Shown piece after piece: positions 52,059 to 59,578 of a stretch of DNA of 64,000 bases. Position numbers and translations under genes: made by a program. Positions within the stretch are counted from its first letter, which is position 1; every line of letters begins with the position of its first letter. This DNA comes from Hydrogenedens sp964549105 (GTDB lineage: Bacteria > Hydrogenedentota > Hydrogenedentia > Hydrogenedentales > Hydrogenedentaceae): NCBI GenBank assembly GCA_964549105.1, contig CAZJTZ010000010.1, forward strand, positions 42,333 through 106,332, read 5' to 3'. Below the pieces are notes generated by a model. It did no database searches. It was not told the DNA's origin and saw only the letters and a list, made by a program, of their open reading frames with translations.

Positions 52059-53072
52059 CTATCTATTGATGTATTTTAATGGATTCCCTGGCATATTTCC
52101 AACTCGAACCTCAAAGTGCAGGTGTGGACCAGTACTTCTACCTGTACTTCCTACCGCGCCAACTACCTGCCCTTTCTCCACCTTCTGTCCTACTTCCACA
52201 CTTATTTTCGACATATGAGCGTATACTGTTTGTAAGCCGTTCCCATGCTCAATAATTACCATCCTGCCATAATCCCCTTCACGACCAGCAAACTTCACCA
52301 CTCCTTTACCCGCCGATATGACTTGTGTCCCATACGGAGCCGATATATCTAACCCATCATGATGTCTTATTCTCCGTGTAAATGGGTCACGCCTATAACC
52401 AAAATACGACATTATCCTGCCCATTCTCCGAACAAGAGGCCAACTATTGGGTGTCCGTTCAATCTTCGCATTCTGGGCTTCAACGCCATTTAATAAATCT
52501 TGTAAACCAATTTTACGAAGTGCTATCTCCTGCAATATCAAATCTGCTGATAACCGATTGGAACTATGCAAAAGCGTTGGAACAGCAATCTTATTTCGAT
52601 TAATATAAAATTCTGCGCTATAATTACTTCCCGCCGGACCACCTTTCCCACCTTCTTTATGTGCAGTATCTCCATTCGCGGGAGTCTTATATCTCGGAGT
52701 AAGTCCTGTTGCCTGACGTGCTTTAGTCTCTACCTCAAATAATTCATTCAATTGAGATGTAATAACGGCTATCGTTGACTCATACTCTGAACGAAGTTGA
52801 TTCTCTAAACGACGGAGTTCTTCTTCCGAGATCTGATTCACACCTCCAGAATTTATACTCCCATTCCCCGTCGCATATTCCAGACTACGATTAATCTGCT
52901 TCAATTGCGATAAATGAGTAGAAATAATATACTGACGGGTATATAAAAAAGAGGTAAAGAAGGTAAGAACAGCAATTAAAAACAAAATAAATCCAAAACC
53001 CACCGGAGATAATCTCACATGGTATTGCTTACCTTCCTTTTTCGGAAGCCTAATTATTGTCCACGATTTCAC
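52059..53072 (-). CDS. M23-family peptidoglycan endopeptidase, membrane-anchored
   Basis: A 337-residue enzyme cleaving wall cross-links. One N-terminal transmembrane helix (about residues 25-45, GFGFILFLIAVLTFFTSFLY) is followed by a periplasmic helical, partly coiled region (EEELRRLENQLRSEYEST). The C-terminal LytM domain has the zinc ligands HHDGLDIS and HLHFEV plus the conserved YGRMVIIEHGNGLQTVYAHM. All catalytic ligands are present. The start is GTG, with GAGGAG 9 bases upstream. Operon with bactofilin. A promoter (TTGACA, 17 bases, TTAAAT) lies at 53162-53190. Confidence 0.92.
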   Translation of the reverse strand: MKSWTIIRLPKKEGKQYHVRLSPVGFGFILFLIAVLTFFTSFLYTRQYIISTHLSQLKQINRSLEYATGNGSINSGGVNQISEEELRRLENQLRSEYESTIAVITSQLNELFEVETKARQATGLTPRYKTPANGDTAHKEGGKGGPAGSNYSAEFYINRNKIAVPTLLHSSNRLSADLILQEIALRKIGLQDLLNGVEAQNAKIERTPNSWPLVRRMGRIMSYFGYRRDPFTRRIRHHDGLDISAPYGTQVISAGKGVVKFAGREGDYGRMVIIEHGNGLQTVYAHMSKISVEVGQKVEKGQVVGAVGSTGRSTGPHLHFEVRVGNMPGNPLKYINR

Positions 53073-53523
53073 TCGTCTCGGCTCCTCTGAAAAGGTTTAT
53101 CCCTTCACTTTATCTTTAAGATTACTTAACTAAAAAAATTTTCAATTTTATATAAACTCAAATTTAACATGAATGTACTGGCTTTGTCAAGTAAAAATTT
53201 CTAAAAAAATTAAATATTTGTAATATTTTTTCCGTCTATTTGTATATATTTATGAAATAAAAGGAGTTATTTAAGTTAAAAACTTTATTTTTTACATATA
53301 AAACCTTAAAGAATCAGGTATAATCTTATTAAAGATATTCAAAAAATATAGATTGTTAGACATGAAACAATAAGGTTTCAAAGGGGTGTAAAAGGTTTTC
53401 TATATTTTCTATATCTGTCAACAATTTCTTTTTTTCCTTTACAACCTACCAATCATATATAATGGTTCTCGCTATCAAGTTTGAATAACTTCTTAATCAA
53501 CCCCAATAGGAAGGATACTCAAT
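53073..53523. other. Divergent intergenic region between the M23 and M42 peptidase genes
   Basis: A+T-rich, with no gene seen. It contains the M23-bactofilin promoter (53162-53190, minus). TATAAT-like sequences at 53319 and 53457 have no well-placed -35, so the M42 promoter is undefined. Confidence 0.5.
53162..53190 (-). promoter_or_regulatory. Promoter of the M23-bactofilin operon
   Basis: On the minus strand a perfect TTGACA is followed 17 bases later by TTAAAT, about 90 bases upstream of the GTG start at 53072. Confidence 0.5.
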
Positions 53524-54585
53524 ATGCTGTCAACACAATCAAAAGAATTTTTATATGACCTACTTAATATTCCAAGCCCCTCTGGATTTGAGGTTAAGAT
53601 TCAGGAAAAATGTAAAGATTATATGAAAAGGCATGTAGATGACATTTATAAAGATGTCCATGGAAACCAGTTCTATGTCATAAATAAAGACGCTCCCCTG
53701 CGTGTAATGCTGTGCGGACATGTAGACGAAATCGGTCTAATGATAAATTCTATTGACGAGGATGGTTTTATCCGAACCGTAGCCATCGGCGGTATAGATG
53801 TATCCGTTCTCATAGGACAAAGAGTGGCTATACATTCTGCTAAAGGAACTATCTATGGAGTTGTTGGAAGAAAACCCATCCACCTGACACCAGAAAAAGA
53901 ACGCGAAAAGACCCCAGAACTTCATGAATTATGGATTGACATTGGGGCTACCGACAAAAAGGAAGCAGAAGAACAAGTATCTATAGCCGACCCTATTACA
54001 ATAGATGTCCCTGTCCGCGAACTTGCAAACAACCTGCTCACCGCTCGCGGATTAGACGACCGCATCGGTGCTTTTGTATGCCTGGAAGCCATACGAAATC
54101 TGCCAAAACAGAAACTAAAGGCTGCTGTCTTCTGCGTTACAACCGTCCAGGAAGAGATTGGTTTACGCGGTGCCATAACCAGTGCTTATGCCTGTGAGCC
54201 CCACACTGCTATTGCAGTTGATGTTGGCTGGGCAACTGACCATCCGGGCATTGACAAAGCAAAATATGCAGAAATTAAATTAGGTAAAGGTCCCATTCTG
54301 GATAAAGGTCCCAATATAAATCCCGTCGTCTTTGAAGGAATAAAAAAAGTCGCCGAGACACATAAAATCCCTTATCAAGTCATGCCGGCCCCAAGAGCCA
54401 CTGGCACCGATGCCAATGCAATCCAATTAAGCCGTAAAGGTGTAGCCACAGGTCTCATCGGTATCCCTAACCGCTACATGCACACCCCTGTCGAAATTGT
54501 TTCCCTTACTGATGTGGAAAATGCTATTAACCTGATAAAAAATTGGATACTTTCATTGAATACCTCTGTATCCTTTATTTCATAA
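53524..54585 (+). CDS. M42-family aminopeptidase (glutamyl aminopeptidase/endoglucanase M-like)
   Basis: A 353-residue cytoplasmic metallo-aminopeptidase that forms large tetrahedral complexes and degrades peptides. The di-metal ligands are visible: His in CGHVDEIG, bridging Asp in ARGLDDRIG, the catalytic Glu pair in TVQEEIGLRG, Asp in AVDVGWATD and His in RYMHTPVE. Full length. An earlier family name, endoglucanase M, reflects a misassigned activity. A strong AGGAAGGA precedes the ATG. Apparently a single gene. Confidence 0.92.
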   Translation: MLSTQSKEFLYDLLNIPSPSGFEVKIQEKCKDYMKRHVDDIYKDVHGNQFYVINKDAPLRVMLCGHVDEIGLMINSIDEDGFIRTVAIGGIDVSVLIGQRVAIHSAKGTIYGVVGRKPIHLTPEKEREKTPELHELWIDIGATDKKEAEEQVSIADPITIDVPVRELANNLLTARGLDDRIGAFVCLEAIRNLPKQKLKAAVFCVTTVQEEIGLRGAITSAYACEPHTAIAVDVGWATDHPGIDKAKYAEIKLGKGPILDKGPNINPVVFEGIKKVAETHKIPYQVMPAPRATGTDANAIQLSRKGVATGLIGIPNRYMHTPVEIVSLTDVENAINLIKNWILSLNTSVSFIS

Positions 54586-54771
54586 AAATCACCATAATTT
54601 GTTCTTGAATAATACCCAAATTAAATCATACGATTTTATGTAACAAGACTTTACATAAGTTAAAATCTACTCTTCAAATATAAAACTAAAAAGTGGAACA
54701 AAACCATAGATTAAATGTTATATTATTAGGTAAATAAGTTAAATAAAATCCGTACCTGAGGAAACAAAGAT

Positions 54772-55833
54772 ATGAATATAACACTTTATTATTTAAAAGC
54801 CTTATTCGTTCCCTTATTTTTCATAGGAGCGATAATTGCTTTAACAGGTTGCCCAAAACAGCCCGATTTGCAAGTATCCGCCCTAACACATCATTTCAGT
54901 GGAGACATATATACAGGCACAATTGAAACAGATTGGAGTTTTCAGGTCTGGAATGCAGGCGAGCAAGACTCTATCCTTTCTTTTAGAGTAGAACCCCAAC
55001 AAAAATGGATTACAGTTAATCCAACCACAGGAAAGGTTAAGAAAGATGAGTCACCCATAGATATAGCCGTTCATATTAATCGTGATAGCGACTCTCAAAG
55101 TAAAGCCATTCCCTCTTTCGCTACCGGATATATTAAAGTTTCAGGTGGAGGCAAAGAAAAAGTTTTAACCGTTACTACCGTTCCCAATTTCTACACAGAG
55201 GTCTTCGGTGGTTTCTATAACCGTCCCTTTGACTTATCAAATACAACGATAGTATTTATTCCCGACAAAGGTGGATTACATTTCTATAACGAAGGGATAA
55301 AGAAAAATGTCCAGAATTTTCCAGAGCAGTCCAATTCCGGAAATTTTGCCTATTTTTTAGTGCAAGACCCCTTTCCTATAATACTAACGATTGCGGCTGT
55401 TCCTTTTTACGGTATTGAATACAAAAACATCTATGTATCCAGCAAAGGTTATATCAGTTTTGGTTCAAATGGATTAGAGCCGACCTCTGTGGGTAAGCAC
55501 TTTGCCTATCCCCAAATATCCCTACTTCCCGTAGATGCCTCACAAGTAAACGAAGGTAGCGTATATTACGCCATATTCCCACAAAAATTGGTAATTACCT
55601 GGAAAGATATTCCATTATCAAAAAATCCAACACTGGACGAGAATAACCTACCCTTCAAAAATAACTTTCAAGTAGAACTATTTTACAATGGAACCATTCA
55701 GATTACCTATTTAAGCATAGACCCAAAAGTTTCTAACGCTGTAATTGGTTTATCCTGTGGGGGGGGTGATGGAACTCTTCCTCCCATGCAGGACTTTGTA
55801 ATCAGCGACCTATCCGATGCCCCAGAAATTTAA
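54772..55833 (+). CDS. Lipoprotein with BACON-like domain
   Basis: A 353-residue surface or periplasmic lipoprotein: signal peptide ending in the lipobox LTGC (Cys about residue 26). Residues 35-135 look like an Ig-type BACON domain (WITVNPTTGKVKKDESPIDI). The C-terminal 200 residues form a beta-rich region containing YISFGSNGLEP, FPQKLVITWKDIPL, FYNGTIQITY and NAVIGLSCGGGDGT; this resembles repeats found in large extracellular proteins of environmental bacteria. Probably ligand or carbohydrate binding, but the function is unknown. GAGGAAA precedes the ATG. A bidirectional terminator follows. Confidence 0.7.
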   Translation: MNITLYYLKALFVPLFFIGAIIALTGCPKQPDLQVSALTHHFSGDIYTGTIETDWSFQVWNAGEQDSILSFRVEPQQKWITVNPTTGKVKKDESPIDIAVHINRDSDSQSKAIPSFATGYIKVSGGGKEKVLTVTTVPNFYTEVFGGFYNRPFDLSNTTIVFIPDKGGLHFYNEGIKKNVQNFPEQSNSGNFAYFLVQDPFPIILTIAAVPFYGIEYKNIYVSSKGYISFGSNGLEPTSVGKHFAYPQISLLPVDASQVNEGSVYYAIFPQKLVITWKDIPLSKNPTLDENNLPFKNNFQVELFYNGTIQITYLSIDPKVSNAVIGLSCGGGDGTLPPMQDFVISDLSDAPEI

Positions 55834-55850
55834 TATCATAAAAAAATAAA

Positions 55851-55880
55851 ATGCTTCTGAATTGTGTGATTCAGAAGCAT
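55851..55880. terminator. Bidirectional intrinsic terminator between the lipoprotein gene and rpsU
   Basis: A perfect 12-bp stem ATGCTTCTGAAT/ATTCAGAAGCAT with a 6-base loop. On the minus strand it is followed by a T-rich run (serving rpsU); on the plus strand by GATTTTC. Confidence 0.85.
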
Positions 55881-55942
55881 GATTTTCAAACTTACATTCA
55901 ATCGCAAATTTAATAGATTGAAATAAAAGAGTGGAATTTAGT

Positions 55943-56137
55943 TCACTGGGGCGTTTCAGATTCCATAATACTCCGCGACACGGCTTTAATCAATCTTCTC
56001 CGTTTGCGTTCTGACGGCTTTTCATAGTGCCGAAGTTCGCGTAACCTCTGCATAAGCCCATCCTTATTGCACTTTTTCTTAAAGCGACGCATCGCCTTAT
56101 CAAAAGACTCCTCAGGCTTTATTCTAACCTTCGTCAA
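55943..56137 (-). CDS. rpsU: Ribosomal protein bS21
   Basis: Small, very basic protein of the 30S subunit, 64 residues: KVRIKPEESFDKAMRRFKKK, GLMQRLRELRHYEKPSERK, and an RRRL-rich tail. The frame is longer (from a TTG at 56176), but an excellent AAAGGAGG lies 8 bases before the TTG at 56137, which gives the normal N-terminus (MTKVRIKPEES), so this TTG is the likely start. Transcribed alone, opposite to the lipoprotein gene. Confidence 0.92.
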   Translation of the reverse strand: MTKVRIKPEESFDKAMRRFKKKCNKDGLMQRLRELRHYEKPSERKRRRLIKAVSRSIMESETPQ

Positions 56138-56835
56138 AGGAATCAACCTCCTTTCAAAAAAAGTATAATTTTCCAAACCTTATGCTGTAAAAGAGAACTT
56201 ATTATATATAAAACCCAATCCCCATTGCAATATCTTCTTTGGCCACATCACATCTACACATTAAGTGATACAATGGACTGTTAAAATATAAACATAAAGA
56301 TTTAACTTTACTACGGTTTTAAATATCAAAAAGGAAATTATCGTAAAGAAATATACTCAAGCAATATGAGTATAGAACAAAAACCTTTATTTCACCATTT
56401 TTCTATCAAATTACTTATTTCTGCTGGTGTATGTGTATTAATAATTTTTATCGCCATGTTTATCACAAAACGCTACTTCGGCTGGACTCATAACTTACCA
56501 TTGAAACCTTAAACATGTTGTTTAATTGTCATTCTGAATAATCCTACCTCAATAAGAGAGGCAAACAATAAATCTATTTTCTTTTATTATTTTAAAATTC
56601 TTAAAAGCAATAAAAAATTGAATACAATATGTCTCTTATGAGATAATATCTTATCCCTGATAAATAAAAAGAGTCTTAGGGGCGAATAATAAATTCAATT
56701 ACATTAAATCTAATCTGAATATAAACTTGGTAGTATATTAAATACATTTATTTATTATCGGCTTTTTACTAGCAACAATTTTATCAGTAATATAAAATTA
56801 AACAAATTAACCTTAAATTAAGAAAGGGTTCATTT
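56138..56835. other. Intergenic region between rpsU and gapA
   Basis: Contains the rpsU leader, the candidate small gene at 56366-56512 and an A+T-rich stretch that must hold the gapA promoter. GGGCGAATAATAA near 56691 also occurs in the rpsO leader near 59239, but no further structure is shared. Confidence 0.5.
56366..56512 (+). CDS. Candidate 48-residue single-pass membrane protein
   Basis: A short frame from ATG to TAA. Residues 1-15 are polar (MSIEQKPLFHHFSIK), residues 16-34 form a clear transmembrane helix (LLISAGVCVLIIFIAMFIT), and a short basic/aromatic tail follows (KRYFGWTHNLPLKP). The positive-inside pattern is ambiguous. No strong Shine-Dalgarno is visible, so expression is uncertain. 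It lies between rpsU and gapA with about 320 bases to gapA. Confidence 0.4.
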   Translation: MSIEQKPLFHHFSIKLLISAGVCVLIIFIAMFITKRYFGWTHNLPLKP

Positions 56836-57834
56836 ATGACAATCAAGATAGGTATTAATGGTTTTGGCCGCATTGGCCGCAATGTATTCAAACTTTTACT
56901 TAAAAACTCCGATTTTGAAGTTGTCGGGATTAATGATATTACCGACGCAAAAACCCTGGCACACTTACTTAAATATGACAGTGTGTTTGGAGTGTATGAT
57001 GCAGAAGTAAAATCCACAGAAGATGCTATCCTTGTTAACGGAAAATCTTACAAGGTAAGTGCAATAACTGACCCGGCACAAATCCCATGGAAAGATTTAG
57101 GTGCTGAAATTATTGTCGAATCCACAGGCAAGTTTACAAAGAAAGATGACTGTTTAAAGCATGTTTCCGGAGGTGCAAAAAAGGTATTATTAACCGTTCC
57201 ACCTAAAGACAAAGTTGATGCTATTATTGTTATGGGTGTCAATAACGAAACCTTGAAGCCCACAGATGTAGTCGTTTCCAATGCAAGCTGCACAACCAAC
57301 TGTCTTGCCCCCGTAGCAAAAGTCCTACATCAAAATTTTGGCATCGTTCGTGGCTTCATGACAACAGTTCATGCCTATACAAACGACCAGCGTGTTCATG
57401 ATATGCCACACAAAGATTTGCGTCGTGCTCGTTCTGCCGCTACTTCCATTATTCCAACAACCACAGGTGCTGCCCGTGCAGTGGGTGAAGTCCTTCCTGA
57501 ACTGAAAGGCAAGTTAGATGGATTTGCAATGCGCGTCCCCGTCATTGATGGCTCTGTAGTTGACCTGGTCGCAGAATTAGGTAAAAAAGCAACTAAAGAA
57601 GACATTAACAAAGCCATTAAAGAAGCCTCTGAAACTTACTTAAAGGGCATCCTTGCATACACAGAAGACCCCATCGTCTCTTGCGATGTAATTGGTAACC
57701 CACATTCAAGTATTTTTGATGCTTTAAGCACAATGACTATGGGTGACAATTTCGTGAAAGTCGTATCTTGGTATGACAACGAATTTGGTTATTCCAATCG
57801 CTGTGTTGATTTGCTTAAAATTATGGCAAAATAA
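56836..57834 (+). CDS. gapA: Glyceraldehyde-3-phosphate dehydrogenase, type I
   Basis: NAD-dependent glycolytic enzyme. 332 residues with the N-terminal Rossmann motif INGFGRIGRNVF, the active-site SNASCTTNCLAPVAK, HAYTNDQ, and RRARSAATSIIPTTTGAA. Asp in the segment GINDITDA at the adenine-ribose position favours NAD over NADP. AAAGGG lies before the ATG. pgk follows 57 bases later in the same direction, a common gapA-pgk glycolytic operon. Confidence 0.96.
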   Translation: MTIKIGINGFGRIGRNVFKLLLKNSDFEVVGINDITDAKTLAHLLKYDSVFGVYDAEVKSTEDAILVNGKSYKVSAITDPAQIPWKDLGAEIIVESTGKFTKKDDCLKHVSGGAKKVLLTVPPKDKVDAIIVMGVNNETLKPTDVVVSNASCTTNCLAPVAKVLHQNFGIVRGFMTTVHAYTNDQRVHDMPHKDLRRARSAATSIIPTTTGAARAVGEVLPELKGKLDGFAMRVPVIDGSVVDLVAELGKKATKEDINKAIKEASETYLKGILAYTEDPIVSCDVIGNPHSSIFDALSTMTMGDNFVKVVSWYDNEFGYSNRCVDLLKIMAK

Positions 57835-57891
57835 CTTCTATAAAGAGTATGAGATACATAAACAAACCACCCCTTATGGAGGGATGTGAAT

Positions 57892-59136
57892 ATGAATAAA
57901 CTTACATTAAAAGATGTAGATGTCCGTGGCAAACGCGTTCTTATGCGGGTAGATTTCAATGTCCCTCAAAACGAGGACGGCAGTGTTCGTGATGATACCC
58001 GCATCCGCGCTGCTCTGCCAAGCATCCAGTATGTCCGCGAAAACGGCGGAAAGTTAATCCTTATGTCTCATTTAGGCAGACCTAAAGATTACATTAAAGC
58101 AGGAGATACCGAAGGATTAAAAAAACTTCGGATGGACCCTGTAGCAGACCGATTAAAAGAATTAGTCGGTGGCAATGTAAAAAAACTTGACCAGGTGGTA
58201 GGCCCCGAAGTCGAAAAAGCCGTCGCAGAGATGCAACCTGGCGACATCATAATCCTTGAAAATACACGGTTTGAAAAAGGTGAAGAGAAAAATGACCCTG
58301 AATTGTCTAAACAATTAGCCAAATTAGGTGATATTTATGTAAGCGATGCTTTCGGCACGGTTCATCGGGCACATGCTTCTACGGCAGGCGTAACAAAGTT
58401 TATACCTGTAAGTGTAGCGGGTTTCCTCGTTGCAAAAGAAATCGAATACTTTGAAAAGGTATTAAACAATCCTGAACGACCATTAGTAGCCATCCTTGGC
58501 GGTAAAAAAGTAAATGACAAAATCAAGGTCATTGATAATCTTTTAAACCTGGTGGATGTGCTCATTATTGGAGGTGGTATGGCTTACACCTTCCTGAAAG
58601 CCATGGGATACGAAATCGGAGATTCTATATTAGACCCCGAAGGGATTGATGCTGCAAAAAGCGCTATGGAAAAGGCTAAACAGCGTAACATTCCATTGCT
58701 ATTGCCAGAAGACATCGTCGTAGCCAACCGGTTTGCTGCAGACGCTGATACAAAAGTCGTCCCTGCAAACGGTATCGAACCCGGCTGGATGGGTGTAGAC
58801 ATTGGTCCCAAAACCATCGAAAAATTCTGCAATGAAATTCGCAAAGCCAGAACGGTCGTATGGAATGGACCTGTGGGCGTATTCGAAATGGAACCTTTTG
58901 CTAAAGGTTCTCGTACTATTGCAGAGTGTCTTGCCAATAGTAGCGTAATAAGCGTAATTGGCGGAGGAGATACTGCCGCAGCAATACAGGCTTTTGGACT
59001 GACAGACAAAATGTCTCATGTATCTACGGGCGGAGGTGCTTCTCTCGAAATGTTAGAAGGGATACAACTCCCCGGAATTACTGCTCTTACAGACAAAGAC
59101 GCTTGCTGTACCGGTTGCGGTTGTTCCTGCTGCTAA
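57892..59136 (+). CDS. pgk: Phosphoglycerate kinase with Cys-rich C-terminal tail
   Basis: Glycolytic kinase forming ATP from 1,3-bisphosphoglycerate. 414 residues with RVLMRVDFNVPQNEDG, LMSHLGRPKD, NTRFEKGEEKND, AILGGKKVNDKI, WNGPVGVFE and the nucleotide-binding GGGDTAAAIQAFG. The family normally ends soon after the segment GITALTDK; here it continues with DACCTGCGCSCC, six Cys in the last ten residues. The frame could start at GTG 57886, but ATG 57892 has GGAGG at a better distance. Operon with gapA. Confidence 0.95.
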   Translation: MNKLTLKDVDVRGKRVLMRVDFNVPQNEDGSVRDDTRIRAALPSIQYVRENGGKLILMSHLGRPKDYIKAGDTEGLKKLRMDPVADRLKELVGGNVKKLDQVVGPEVEKAVAEMQPGDIIILENTRFEKGEEKNDPELSKQLAKLGDIYVSDAFGTVHRAHASTAGVTKFIPVSVAGFLVAKEIEYFEKVLNNPERPLVAILGGKKVNDKIKVIDNLLNLVDVLIIGGGMAYTFLKAMGYEIGDSILDPEGIDAAKSAMEKAKQRNIPLLLPEDIVVANRFAADADTKVVPANGIEPGWMGVDIGPKTIEKFCNEIRKARTVVWNGPVGVFEMEPFAKGSRTIAECLANSSVISVIGGGDTAAAIQAFGLTDKMSHVSTGGGASLEMLEGIQLPGITALTDKDACCTGCGCSCC

Positions 59137-59206
59137 AATGTGTTGTATTGAGATAGCATATTTATTAAGTCTATAATATAACTAAATTTTAATTACCCAT
59201 CGCTTG

Positions 59207-59231
59207 GAGAGGGGAAATGTAGACCCCTCTC
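59207..59231 (+). promoter_or_regulatory. rpsO leader: Hairpin in the rpsO leader, possible S15 control site
   Basis: GAGAGGGG (59207-59214) and CCCCTCTC (59224-59231) form a perfect 8-bp stem with a 9-base loop. Outer CCCA/TGGG could extend it. No T-tract follows, so it is not a typical terminator. It ends about 30 bases before the rpsO start, a position where S15 autoregulatory structures occur in other bacteria. Confidence 0.45.
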
Positions 59232-59262
59232 TAAGGTTGGGCGAATAATAAGGATAAAAACA

Positions 59263-59532
59263 ATGGCATTAACAAAGGAAAAGAAACAAGAACTTATTCA
59301 AGAATTTTCACGCACAGGCGGAGATACAGGTTCTCCTGAAGTGCAGGTGGCAATTTTAACCGAAAGAATCCGTGAACTAACAGAACACCTAAAAAAGCAT
59401 AAAAAAGATTTTGCAAGTCGTCGCGGATTATTACAAATGGTAGGAAAAAGGCGTTCTCTATTAGCATACCTTCGCAAAAGTGATTTTGAACGTTATCAAT
59501 CCCTTATTGACAAACTTAACCTAAGAAAATAA
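59263..59532 (+). CDS. rpsO: Ribosomal protein uS15
   Basis: Binds 16S rRNA and bridges the subunits. 89 residues, exactly family length. Conserved segments are IQEFSRTGGDTGSPEVQVA, LTEHLKKHKKDFASRRGLL and VGKRRSLLAYL. AAGGA precedes the ATG. It is followed by pnp after 46 bases, the near-universal rpsO-pnp arrangement. Confidence 0.97.
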   Translation: MALTKEKKQELIQEFSRTGGDTGSPEVQVAILTERIRELTEHLKKHKKDFASRRGLLQMVGKRRSLLAYLRKSDFERYQSLIDKLNLRK

Positions 59533-59578
59533 CACAACAATTTATTACTTCACGCCTAATTATAAGAGATAATCAAAT

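Noticed and set aside
56691..59251. Shared GGGCGAATAATAA before gapA and rpsO
   Set aside because: The match is short, the flanks differ and the positions relative to the genes are not comparable.
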